The notes under the pieces were generated by a model that worked only from the letters and a program-made list of their open reading frames with translations, was not told the origin of the DNA and ran no database searches. From assembly GCA_049841135.1 (NCBI GenBank), contig JASGHK010000006.1, forward strand, positions 682,001 through 746,000: 64,000 bases of DNA. The letters run 5' to 3'. Position 1 is the first letter of the stretch. The number at the start of each line of letters is the position of its first letter. This document shows, in pieces, positions 53,655-62,454 of the stretch. This DNA comes from JACRCT01 sp049841135 (GTDB lineage Bacteria; Myxococcota; Myxococcia; Myxococcales; UBA5297). A program made the translations under genes and the position numbers.

Positions 53655-54569
53655 CTACCAGGAAGCGAGCAGCGCGTCCGAGACGGGACGCGGCTGGGCG
53701 AGGCCAGGCACCGGCGTCCGGAGGATGGTGGCGATCGCCGCTCGCGCCGCGGCCTGCTGCTCCGCCGAGAGAGGGCTTCCTCTCAGGCCGACCAGCAGCG
53801 GCGCGCTCCCGGCGAAGTCGAACGCTCGGTAGCAGCTCTCCTTGAGGAACGAGCGCGCGATGAGGCCGGCGGTCTCGCGCACGCCGACCACGTTGGGCCC
53901 GTAGCGGCGGAAGACCTTTCGGCTGGTCGCGCAGGTCCGGCGGTAGTTGGCGAGCGAGACGGCGCCGGCTTCCCGGTAGAAGTAGAGCGGCTGGGCGAGC
54001 TGCTCGAGGACCGAGCTGTGGCACGCACGCACCCAGAGCTCGAGGTCCTCGGCGCGCAGGTAGTCGGGGTCGTAGGGGAAGCGCCGGAACCAGGCGAGCC
54101 GGGCCATCAGCGTCGGGTCGATCAGCCCGCCGCGTCGCAGGATCTGCCGCGGGTCGTCGAGGCGCAGGGCGCTGCCGGCGCGAAGGCGCGAAGGGCGATC
54201 CTGCGCGTCGATGGCGACGGCGGCGGTGCCGAGGCCGTCGGCCTCCGGGTGCCGGTCGAGGTGCTCGATCTGCCGGGCCAGGCGGTCGGGGTGGGCGAGG
54301 TCGTCGCCGTCCATCCGGCACAGGTAGGGCGTGCGGGCCAGCGCGGTGATCTGGTTGAGCCGCGCGACGAGGCCGCGGTTCTCGCCGTCGGCGACGAGCC
54401 GCACCCGCGAGTCCCGGACCGCCGCCGCGATCTCCAGCGACCGGTCGGTGGAGCCGTCGTCCACGAGCAGGAGCTCCCACTCCGGGTAGGTCTGGGCGAA
54501 GACCGACTGGAGGGCGCGCGTCAGCGTCCGCTCGCAGTTGTAGAAGGGCAGTCCGATGGTCACGGCCAT
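53655..54569 (-). CDS. Family 2 glycosyltransferase
   Basis: 304-residue GT-A enzyme. N-terminal nucleotide-sugar fold MAVTIGLPFYNCERTLTRAL, WELLLVDDGSTDRSLEIAAA, the metal-binding DxD in YLCRMDGDDLAHPDRLARQI and an acceptor region with DYLRAEDLELWVRACH (ED...W catalytic base motif). No TM segments, so it acts at the cytoplasmic face. It is the fourth gene of a minus-strand set (GT4, sugar-phosphate transferase, FemAB-like, GT2) and probably adds one residue to the repeat unit of a surface polysaccharide. Donor and linkage unknown. Confidence 0.92.
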   Translation of the reverse strand: MAVTIGLPFYNCERTLTRALQSVFAQTYPEWELLLVDDGSTDRSLEIAAAVRDSRVRLVADGENRGLVARLNQITALARTPYLCRMDGDDLAHPDRLARQIEHLDRHPEADGLGTAAVAIDAQDRPSRLRAGSALRLDDPRQILRRGGLIDPTLMARLAWFRRFPYDPDYLRAEDLELWVRACHSSVLEQLAQPLYFYREAGAVSLANYRRTCATSRKVFRRYGPNVVGVRETAGLIARSFLKESCYRAFDFAGSAPLLVGLRGSPLSAEQQAAARAAIATILRTPVPGLAQPRPVSDALLASW

Positions 54570-54599
54570 GACGCGCGGCTCCTCCCGTCCGTTGGTGCC

Positions 54600-55712
54600 C
54601 TAGGCCCGGTAGCGCGGGAAGAAGCCGGGCTCCGGCCCCCAGCTTCCTCCCTGCTGCGCCACGTTCCGGGCTCGCGCCGCCTCCAGCTCTTCACAGGAGG
54701 TGGCGTCGTGGGTCAGGCACGCGACGCGGAAGGGGACGAGGCCTTTGCGGCCGGTGAAGGCGCGCTTGTAGAGCAGCAGCCCGTCGTTGGGCTGGTGCCC
54801 TCCGCCGAGGACGAACGCCTGGAGGCCTTGTCTCACGGCCCAGCGCAGCGCCCGGTCCTTGAGCAGGTAGTTCGGGCCCAGCGGGTAGGCGTCCTCGTAG
54901 GTGCCCCCGAGGAAGAAGTAGGCGCGCGCCGGCGAGTAGAGGACGAGCTCGGAGGCCAGGACCCGCCCGGCCTGGACGGTGTGGAAGAACGCGAAGCTGC
55001 CGGCGAGCCGGTCCACGATGGCCTCGAAGAACGCGCGCGGGAAGAGGTACCAGGCGCTCGCCTGCTTGCGCTTCATGGTGTGCGCGTAGACGGCCAGGAA
55101 CTCGTCGAGCCGCTCGCCCTGCTGGTCACACTCGACGATGAGCCCCGCCCCCTCGGCGACGCCGACCCACCTGCGCACCCGGGAGTCGAAGGCGCGAGCG
55201 ACCGCTTCGAAGCCTCCCTCGAGCCGGGCGACCACGTTCCGCCCTCGCTCCTCGGAGCCCTCGGGGATGGACGCCAGCAGCTCGGGGAAGAGCGACAGCC
55301 GCGAGAACGTGGCGACCACGCGCTCGCGCTGGCACCAGTGGCGATAGCCCTCCCAGAAGCGCTCGTCGTTTCGGGCGCGAGAGCCCCAGGCGAAGGGCCC
55401 GCCGTAGCCATACGGCGAGACGGCGTCCCAGCGGGATTCGCCGGCTCCGGCCCAAGGCTCGGCCGACAAGGGCCGCAGGATGAGCGGGAAGAGGACCGCG
55501 CCCTGCTCCTCCTCGCTCAGCGCGGCGACGACGCGGTCGCAGGGGCGCGCGAAGAGCCGCGCGTAGTCGGGGTGGGCCATGACGTCGCGCTCCGGCCACG
55601 CCTGCCAGAGCTGCCGCCAGCGGTCGAGGTCGCCGGCGACCGAGGCGTCGAGCACCCGGAACCCCTTGCTCGCGCAGGCCAGGCCAGCGAGATCCTCGGC
55701 GACGGTGGCCAT
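54600..55712 (-). CDS. FemAB/GNAT-type acyltransferase of the polysaccharide cluster
   Basis: 370 residues of the FemAB-like tandem GNAT fold: RWRQLWQAWPERDVMAHPDY, GAVLFPLILRPLSAEPW, SPYGYGGPFAW, YRHWCQRERVVATFSRLSLF, RKQASAWYLFPRAFFEAIVD, ARAYFFLGGTYEDAYPLGPN and VLGGGHQPNDGLLLYKRAFT. Such proteins in exopolysaccharide clusters transfer acyl or aminoacyl groups, probably decorating the sugar repeat. No signal or TM. The frame lies 4 bases after the sugar-transferase gene and 30 before GT2. The acyl donor cannot be predicted. Confidence 0.82.
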   Translation of the reverse strand: MATVAEDLAGLACASKGFRVLDASVAGDLDRWRQLWQAWPERDVMAHPDYARLFARPCDRVVAALSEEEQGAVLFPLILRPLSAEPWAGAGESRWDAVSPYGYGGPFAWGSRARNDERFWEGYRHWCQRERVVATFSRLSLFPELLASIPEGSEERGRNVVARLEGGFEAVARAFDSRVRRWVGVAEGAGLIVECDQQGERLDEFLAVYAHTMKRKQASAWYLFPRAFFEAIVDRLAGSFAFFHTVQAGRVLASELVLYSPARAYFFLGGTYEDAYPLGPNYLLKDRALRWAVRQGLQAFVLGGGHQPNDGLLLYKRAFTGRKGLVPFRVACLTHDATSCEELEAARARNVAQQGGSWGPEPGFFPRYRA

Positions 55713-55716
55713 CGGG

Positions 55717-56413
55717 TCAGTCCCCCCGGCCCGCGGCGCCCGGGCCCTGCGCGTCGGCGCCCGGGGGGATGCGCGCGGGCCCTGGACGGGCGGGCACCTC
55801 GAGCGGGAAGCCGAGCGCGGCGATGTCCACCGAGTCCGCCACGTCCTGCCGGCGCACGACCTGCACGAGCGTGCGGACCAGGATCCGCAGGTCGAGCCAC
55901 AGGCTCCAGTGGTCCACGTACCAGACGTCCAGCTTCAGCCGGTCCCTGAACTTCAGCGTGTGGCGCCCGTTCACCGCGGCCCACCCGGTGATCCCCGGGG
56001 GCAGGTCGTGCCGTCGCCGCTCCTCGGCGGTGTACCGGTCGAGGTACTCGACCAGGAGCGGGCGAGGTCCGACCAGGCTCATCTCGCCGCGCAGCACGTT
56101 CCACAGCTCCGGCAGCTCGTCGAGGCTCGTCGCGCGCAGGAAGCGGCCGAGCCGCGTCACGCGCTGGGCGTCGGTGAGGTACCAGATCTGCCCCGGCGCG
56201 GGGTGGGCCATGGTCCGGAACTTGAGGATGGCGAACGGCCGGCCTCCGAGCCCGGGCCGGAATCTGGCGGAAGAACACCGGGCGCCCCAGGGTCCAGCGC
56301 ACGGCGAGCGCCGTCGCGGCCATCACCGGCGAGAGCAACACGCCGGCGATCACCGCCCCGGCGACGTCGAGGCCACGCTTCATCCGGAGCGAGAAGGCCC
56401 TGCGGTTCGTCAT
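55717..56413 (-). CDS. Undecaprenyl-phosphate sugar-phosphate transferase (frameshift near 56261)
   Basis: About 231 residues after removing one base near 56261, which restores FFRQIRPGLGGRPFAILKF. The short form of the bacterial sugar transferase family (WcaJ/PglC catalytic domain) with one N-terminal membrane hairpin (MKRGLDVAGAVIAGVLLSPV). Catalytic landmarks: KFRTM, then RFLRATSLDELPELWNVLRG and MSLVGPRPLLVEYLDRY, plus RHDLPPGITGWAAVNGR. It puts the first sugar-1-phosphate on undecaprenyl phosphate and thus initiates the repeat unit. Start ATG 56413 overlaps the GT4 stop (ATGA). If the frameshift were real, the initiating step would be lost, so a sequence error is more likely. Confidence 0.88.
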
Positions 56414-57723
56414 GACGTCGACCTCGTCAGCTCCGGCGAGTCCGGGGCGGCGGGGCCGGCGACCGTCGCCGACCGCGCCCGCAGCCGCAGGTACTCGTGG
56501 TGGAGCGCCTCCCAAATCCGCTGCTGCCCGAACTCCTGCACCACCCGCCGGCGGGCCGCGGCACCGTGCCGCCGGCGCAGCGCGGGATCTTCGAGATAGG
56601 CGCGCAGCGCGCGGGCGAGCTCCCGCTCGTCGCGCGGCGGCACCAGCGTCCCGGTGACGCCGTCGACGATGGCGTCCGTGCAGCCGGGGACGCGCGTGGA
56701 GACGACCGGCACGGCGGTCGCCGCCGCCTCGAGCGAGGCCATCCCCAACCCCTCGCGGTAGGTGGGCAGCGCGAGCACGTCGAAGGCCTGGTAGCACCGC
56801 GCCGCGTCCGCGCGCAGCCCGGCCATGGTGACGCGCGGGTCGGAGAGGAGCTGGGTGAGGACGGGCTGCGGAACGGGGTCGCCCTCCTCGTAGGGCCCCA
56901 CCAGCACCAGGTGCGCGTCCGGCAGCTCCTCGCGCAGCCGCTGCCAGGCCTCGGCCAGCTCCACGATCCCCTTGTCGCGGGCCAGGCGGCCGACGAAGCC
57001 GACGACGCGGGCGTCTTCGGGGACCCCGAGCGCCCTGCGCGCGGCGCGGCGCTCCTCGCGTGAGCCCGGAGGCCGGAAGGCCCGGGTGTCGACCCCGTTG
57101 ATGCTGCCCGCGAGCAGCACCCCCACCTTGCGGTCCGGGGCCAGGCGGTAGCGCGAGGTCAGCTCGGCGTAGGAGCGGCTCACGCAGAGCACCTGCGTGG
57201 CGAGCCCGCCGGCGACTCGCTCGGCGGCGACCAGCAGGTGCCGGCGCAGCCCGTGGACGGTGAGGAAGCGCAGCCCGTGGAGGTGGTACACCCGGACCGG
57301 CACCCCGGCGAGCCACGCCGCGAGGATGCCGAGCAGGCCGGCCTTGGGCGTGTGCGCGTCCACGATGTCCGGCTTCAGGCGCCGGAACAGCTTGAACAGC
57401 CGCGCCAGCGCGACGAGGTCCTCGAACGGCGAGATCCGGCGGGCCATGGGGACGGCGAAGCAGGTGACGCCTTCGGCCGCGCCGAAGCGCTCGAGCTCGT
57501 CGCCCGGGGAGGAGACCGCCAGCACCTCGAAGCCCCGCGGCCGCAGGAACGCGGCCTGGCCCGTGAGGAACGTCAAGGTGGACGGGACGGTCGTCACGTG
57601 GAGCAGGCGGCAGACGGAGGGGGCCGGTGCTCGTGGTCGGCGAAATCCCCCGCGGCTGATCCGCCAAGGTCGCCAAGGGACCAAGGTCGCCAAGAACGGC
57701 CTGTACTCCTCTCCTTGCTGCAT
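56410..57723 (-). CDS. Family 4 glycosyltransferase
   Basis: 437 residues from ATG 57723; the frame stays open upstream through repeat DNA, so the exact start is uncertain and the first 40 residues (up to PAPSVCRLLHVTTVPSTL) look weakly conserved. GT-B fold: N-terminal acceptor domain (RLLHVTTVPSTLTFL, DIVDAHTPKAGLLG, YHLHGLRFLTVHG) and donor domain (VVGFVGRLARDKGIVELAEA, AHLVLVGPYEEGD, LPTYREGLGMASLEAAATAV with the catalytic EGLGMASLE, GTLVPPRDERELARAL). Cytoplasmic. First gene of the minus-strand half of the polysaccharide cluster, divergent from the dehydratase gene. Confidence 0.9.
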   Translation of the reverse strand: MQQGEEYRPFLATLVPWRPWRISRGGFRRPRAPAPSVCRLLHVTTVPSTLTFLTGQAAFLRPRGFEVLAVSSPGDELERFGAAEGVTCFAVPMARRISPFEDLVALARLFKLFRRLKPDIVDAHTPKAGLLGILAAWLAGVPVRVYHLHGLRFLTVHGLRRHLLVAAERVAGGLATQVLCVSRSYAELTSRYRLAPDRKVGVLLAGSINGVDTRAFRPPGSREERRAARRALGVPEDARVVGFVGRLARDKGIVELAEAWQRLREELPDAHLVLVGPYEEGDPVPQPVLTQLLSDPRVTMAGLRADAARCYQAFDVLALPTYREGLGMASLEAAATAVPVVSTRVPGCTDAIVDGVTGTLVPPRDERELARALRAYLEDPALRRRHGAAARRRVVQEFGQQRIWEALHHEYLRLRARSATVAGPAAPDSPELTRSTS

Positions 57724-58058
57724 CACGGCTCCTTTGACGTCCCCTCGGTCCGGCGCCCCCGCGACATCCCGAACTCGTCGAGCCCCCGACCCCGAGCCTG
57801 TCGAGGGCCCTCCGCCTTGGGCCCGGCGCCCCGGCACCCCGAGCTTGTCGAGGGGCCCTGCGCCTCCGGACCGGAGGCTTGGAAACGGTAGGTGCGGAGG
57901 AGCGGGCGCGGCATGTGAGCCATCCGGATGGGCACGCCACGCCCGCCTGCCCGCTGCCTGGATCGTGGCGTTGCCGCAGCGCGTGAGGCTCCCCACAAAC
58001 CGGGTCGACGCAAAGGCACGGGCCGGTGCGTCATCGGGTCCTGAAGAGAGGGGGAGGC
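57724..58058. other. Divergent intergenic region of the polysaccharide cluster
   Basis: 335 bases between GT4 and the dehydratase gene. Contains dispersed repeats (57771-57857). Near sigma-54 look-alikes (for example around 57960) have 11 rather than 10 bases between GG and GC, so no promoter is called. Confidence 0.5.
57771..57857 (+). repeat. Three copies of the CCCGAGC-TGTCGAGGG intergenic repeat
   Basis: Units at about 57772-57787, 57788-57807 and 57834-57856 share CCCGAGCTTGTCGAGGG with small changes. Same family as 29590-29746, opposite orientation. Confidence 0.7.
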
Positions 58059-59981
58059 ATGGCGCGAACCTTGGGGCAGCTCTGGCCGGGAGGGCACGTG
58101 TCGCGGCCCCTGACCATCCTGGTGCTCGACGGGCTGGCCACTGGGTTGGCCTGGGGGCTGGCGGTCGTCGTGCGGTTCGAAGGGCAGCTCACCGCCTACT
58201 GGCTCCGCGCCACCTTGGTCTCGCTGTGCATCCTGGTCGCCTGCCGCCTGGTCGCGCTCTGGGCGGCCAAGCTGCAGCGCTGGTCCTTCTCGATGGCCGG
58301 GCTCTCCGAAGGGCTGCGCCTGGTCACGGCGATGCTCGCCGGGTCGGTGGCGGCCATCGCCTTCGTGAGCCTGCTCGTGCCCGGGGTCCTGCCCCGATCG
58401 ATCTGGGCGCTCGAGTTCTTCATCGCGACGACCCTGGTCGCGGCGATGCGCTTCGGGCCCCGGGCCGCCTTCACCTGGTGGGGAGAGCGGGTCCGACGCC
58501 AGGCCGGCGCCGCGCCCACGCTCATCGTCGGCGTCGGCGGCCCCGCGGAGATCCTGGCGCGCGACGTGTGCCGCAGCCCTGGCAGCCCGTACCACCTCGT
58601 CGGCTTCGTCGGCACGTGCCACTCGAGCGGCATGCGGCTGGCCGGCAAGCCGGTCCTCGGGGAGCTGCCGCAGCTCCCGGCGCTCATCGGCCGGTACGGC
58701 ATCCGGATGGTGCTGCTCGCCGATCCCGATCTCTCGGCGAGCGCCATCCGCCACACGCTCGCGATGTGCGACCGGACGGGGACCCGCTTCAAGATCGTCC
58801 CGGCCTCCTTCTCTTCGCAGGTCGACCAGCGGATCTCGGCGGCGATGCTCCACGACCTGTCGCCGTCGGACCTGCTCCCGCGCCAGGAGGTGGACTTCGA
58901 CGAGCGGGAGCTGGGGGGCCTGGTCCGCGGGTCCACGGCGCTGGTGACCGGCGCCGGCGGCTCCATCGGCGGCGAGGCCTGCCGGCAGCTCGCGCGCCAT
59001 GGCGTGCGCCGCCTGGTGATGGTCGACCTCAACGAGAACGAGATGTACCTGCGCAGCCGCGAGCTCGCCGAGGAGCGGCCGGACCTGGAGGTGTTCGCCG
59101 AAGTGGCCGACATCCGCGAGCGGGCGCCGCTGATGCGCCTGGGCAAGCGGTACCGCCCGGACTTCGTCCTGCACGCCGCCGCGCACAAGCACGTCCCGCT
59201 GATGGAGGCGGCGCCGGGGGAGGCGGTGAAGAACAACGTCTTCGGCACGCTGAACGTGGCGCGGATGGCGGCGGTGTGCGGGGCCGAGCGCTTCGTGCTC
59301 GTCTCCACCGACAAGGCGGTGAACCCCACCTCGGTGATGGGGGCGACCAAGCGGGTGGCGGAGATGGTGGTGAGCGATCTGGGGCACAGCTCGGGGACGC
59401 GGATGACCTCCGTCCGCTTCGGCAACGTCCTGGGCTCGGCGGGGAGCGTCGTGCCCCTCTTCCGGCAGCAGATCGCCCGCGGAGGGCCGGTCACGGTCAC
59501 CCACCCGGACTGCACCCGGTACTTCATGACCATCCCCGAGGCGGTGGGGCTGGTGCTGATGGCGGGGCTGAGCAACTACGGAGAGCTGTGCGTGCTGGAG
59601 ATGGGCGAGCCCATCCGCATCGCCGACCTCGCCAAGAGCTTCATCACCCTGAGCGGCCACCTGCCCGACGAGGAGATCCAGATCGTCTATACGGGGCTGC
59701 GCGCGGGCGAGAAGCTGCACGAGGAGTTGCTGACCGAGCAGGAGGAGCACACCCTCAAGGTGCGCGACCGCATCTGGGCCGTGCGCAGCCCCGCCGCTCC
59801 CCAGGACTTCGCGGAGCAGCTCGCGGCGCTGCGGGGCGCCGCGGAGGAGGGTGACCGGGAAGGGGTCCTGCGAGCCCTTCGGCGCCTGGTGCCCAGCTAC
59901 CGGGCGTCGAGCCGCGAGGCGGCGGAGAAGTCGGTCGGCGCGACCAAGGGCCTGGACCTGGCCTCGGCGCGGACGAGCTAG
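58059..59981 (+). CDS. Membrane NDP-sugar dehydratase/epimerase (CapD/WbpM type)
   Basis: 640 residues; ATG 58059 with GAGGGGGAGG upstream. Four N-terminal TM helices (about 18-140), a CoA/nucleotide-binding-like domain (APTLIVGVGGPAEILARDVC) and a C-terminal extended SDR domain: ALVTGAGGSIGGEACRQLA, LHAAAHKHVPLMEAAPGEAV, VSTDKAVNPTSVMGATKRVA (Met in place of the usual SDR Tyr, normal for this family), SVRFGNVLGSAGSVVPLFRQ and the C-terminal YTGLRAGEKLHEELL. It converts UDP-GlcNAc-type sugars to 4-keto-6-deoxy intermediates for surface polysaccharide. It starts the plus-strand half of the cluster, 10 bases before the Wzc-like gene. Confidence 0.94.
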   Translation: MARTLGQLWPGGHVSRPLTILVLDGLATGLAWGLAVVVRFEGQLTAYWLRATLVSLCILVACRLVALWAAKLQRWSFSMAGLSEGLRLVTAMLAGSVAAIAFVSLLVPGVLPRSIWALEFFIATTLVAAMRFGPRAAFTWWGERVRRQAGAAPTLIVGVGGPAEILARDVCRSPGSPYHLVGFVGTCHSSGMRLAGKPVLGELPQLPALIGRYGIRMVLLADPDLSASAIRHTLAMCDRTGTRFKIVPASFSSQVDQRISAAMLHDLSPSDLLPRQEVDFDERELGGLVRGSTALVTGAGGSIGGEACRQLARHGVRRLVMVDLNENEMYLRSRELAEERPDLEVFAEVADIRERAPLMRLGKRYRPDFVLHAAAHKHVPLMEAAPGEAVKNNVFGTLNVARMAAVCGAERFVLVSTDKAVNPTSVMGATKRVAEMVVSDLGHSSGTRMTSVRFGNVLGSAGSVVPLFRQQIARGGPVTVTHPDCTRYFMTIPEAVGLVLMAGLSNYGELCVLEMGEPIRIADLAKSFITLSGHLPDEEIQIVYTGLRAGEKLHEELLTEQEEHTLKVRDRIWAVRSPAAPQDFAEQLAALRGAAEEGDREGVLRALRRLVPSYRASSREAAEKSVGATKGLDLASARTS

Positions 59982-59991
59982 AGGCCCGAGG

Positions 59992-62221
59992 ATGACGTTG
60001 CCGCGAGAGCCCAACGGGGCAGAGGTCAGGCTCGCAGCCCGACCTGTGCTCCCGCGCGTCGCGGAGCCCGTCCGGGCCGGGACAACGGGGGCGGTGGTGG
60101 CCGGCCAGCCGCCGGTCTCGCTCGAGGACGTCGTGCGCACCCTGCGTCGGCGTTGGGGGATGCTGGCGGCGTTCCTGCTCGCCTCGCTGGCGCTGGGCGC
60201 AGGCTTCCTGGCGCTGACCCCGCCCCGGTACCGGGCCGACACGCTCGTCCAGCTCCAGGGCCGGGTGAAGGGGAACGTCGCGCTGGGCGACCTGCTCGCG
60301 GGGGGCGGGGAGCGGGCGGCTCCGGAAGCTCGAGTCGGAGACGGAGCTCGTCCTCTCGCGGACGCTCCTGGCGGGCGTGGTCGACGAGCTGGGCCTGACG
60401 ATCCAGGCCAAGGCGCGCACCTTCCCCGTGGTGGGGGCGGGCCTGGGTCGCCGGTGGACCGGGCCTGGAATCGCGCCGCCGCCGCTCGGGCTCTCGCAGC
60501 TGGGCGGGTGGGCGTGGGGCGGGGAGAAGATCGAGATCGCGCGCCTGGAGGTCCCCGACGACTTGCGGGGCGTCCCGCTGCGCCTGACCGCGTTGGGGAG
60601 CGGCCGGTATCGAGTGCAGACCGGCGGCACGGCGATCGAGGGGCAGGTGTCGGTGCCGGCGGTGGCCGAAGCTCCAGGCCGGGTCGAGGTGCTGGTCTCC
60701 GAGCTGGTGGCGCGGCCGGGCACCCAGTTCACCTTGGTGAGCGCGCGCCCGCTGCAGGTCGTCGAGGGGCTGCAGCGGGCGCTCAAGGTCGGAGAGAAGG
60801 CCAAGAAGTCGGGGGTCCTCGCCATCAGCCTCGAGAGCGACGACCCGGCGCGCGCGGCGGCGGTCCTCAACTCCGTGGCGCGCGCCTACCTGCGGCTGAG
60901 CCAGGAGCGCAGCGCGGCCGAGGCCAGGCAGTCGCTCGCGGTGCTGGAGGCGCAGCTGCCCGGGCGGCGGGCGGGGGTCGAGGCGGCGGAGGCGGCCCTG
61001 AGCGCGTTCCAGAAGCGCAAGCGATCGATGAACCTCCCGCTCGAAGGGCAGGCCGTCCTCAGCCAGCGCGTGGCGATCGAGAGGGAGCTCACCCAGCTGG
61101 CGCAGCAGAAGGCGAAGCTCGGCCGGCGCTACACCGCGCAGCACCCGCTGATGCAGGAGCTGGACGCGAAGGTGCGCGAGCTGCAGGCGCGGCAGTCCGG
61201 CGTCTCCGAGGCGCTGCGGCAGCTCCCGCTGGCGGAGCTCGACTCGGCGCGGCTGACCCGCGATCTCCAGGTGGCGAACGAGCAGTACCTGCAGCTCGTG
61301 CGCGAAGCCGAGCAGCTGCGGGTGGCCCAGGTGGGCGCCGGTCCGAGGGCGGCGATCCTCGACCCGGCCTCGGTGCCGGACCAGCCGAGCAGCCCGCGAC
61401 CGCTCTCGACGCTGGCGCTGGCGGCGCTGCTCGGGCTCGTCGGCGGAGGCGCGGCGGCGTTCCTCAAGAAGGGGCCGGCCGACGCGGAGCGGGTGGTCGA
61501 GCAGCTCGAGGCGAGCTCGGGCGTGCCGGTCCTCGCTCGACTTGCCTTCAGCCGGGCCGAGGCCGCGCTCGCCCGCTCCGCGCGGCGCCATCCCGGGGCG
61601 GCGCTACCCGTCCTGGTCGAGTCGGCGCCGTGCGACGCGTCGAGCGAGCAGCTCTGGGGGCTGCGCGCCCAGCTCGTCGAGGCGCTGGCTGGGGCCTCCG
61701 GCAATCTCGTCGCCGTCCTGGGACCGACCGCGGGGGGCGGGCGGACGTTCGTGAGCGTGAACCTGGCGAGCGTCCTCGCCGCCGCGGGGCCCAAGGTGCT
61801 GCTGGCCGACGCGGACCTGCGCAGCCCCGGGTTGCACCGGGTCTTCGGCGGGGCGGGCCAGGCCGGGCTCGCGGAGGTCGTCGAGGGAGCCGCGGACCTG
61901 GACGCCGTCCTCATGCGCGCCGGCGCTCTCGACGTGCTGGTCGCCGGAGCGCCCAAGGAGCACCCGGCCCAGCTCGTGGCTCGAGAGGGCTTCGAGCGGC
62001 TCCTGCGGGAGCTGTCGGAGCGCTACGACGTGGTGGTCCTCGACACGTCCGCCGCGCTCTCGGCCGCGGAGGCCCTGGCGGTGGCGAGGCTCTGCTCGGT
62101 GAACCTGCTGGTCGTCGGCGCCACCGACACGGCCGCCCGCGAAGCGCTCTCCGTCCTCAGGCAGCTGCGCCAGCGCGGGGCCGGCGTTCGTGGCCTCGTC
62201 GTGAACGAGCCGCGACGGTAG
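59992..62221 (+). CDS. Wzc-like chain-length/BY-kinase-type protein with degenerate P-loop (frameshift near 60322)
   Basis: About 742 residues after removing one base near 60322 (restores GERAARKLESETELVLSRTL). The Wzz/PCP domain runs from VSLEDVVRTLRRRW, with TM1 (GMLAAFLLASLALGAGFLAL), a periplasmic coiled coil (AVLEAQLPGRRAGVEAAEAA) and the Pro-rich TM2 approach (DPASVPDQPSSPRPL). The cytoplasmic domain is BY-kinase-like: P-loop region GPTAGGGRTFVSVNLASV, Walker A' LLADADLRSPGLH and a Walker B region VVVLDTSAAL. The P-loop Lys is Arg, DTPP is DTSA, and no C-terminal Tyr cluster is visible, so kinase activity is doubtful. It probably sets polysaccharide length as a structural co-polymerase. 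Confidence 0.85.
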
Positions 62222-62454
62222 GGCCCGAGCCGGCCTCGAGGCGCGACCTGGGATGCGCTGTGGCGGGTCGGGAGGTCGCTAACGATCGCTTTTCCCGACA
62301 AATCCCGCGAGACCGCGACTTGGGAGCTGGGCGCTTCAGGGAAATGCGCGATGGCCGCGCAAGCTCGCGAATGGCTTCGACGATTCGGCTCTGGTCGGCG
62401 AGCGTGAGGTGTCGTGGGTGACGGAGGCCTGAAGTGCGCGCGGGTACACCTTGC
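62222..62454. other. Intergenic region between the Wzc-like gene and the PPC-like gene
   Basis: 233 bases between convergent genes. No hairpin with a T-tail or other signal was recognised. Confidence 0.4.

Noticed and set aside
57950..58040. Sigma-54 promoter for the dehydratase/Wzc-like operon.
   Set aside because: Best matches have 11 instead of 10 bases between GG and GC.
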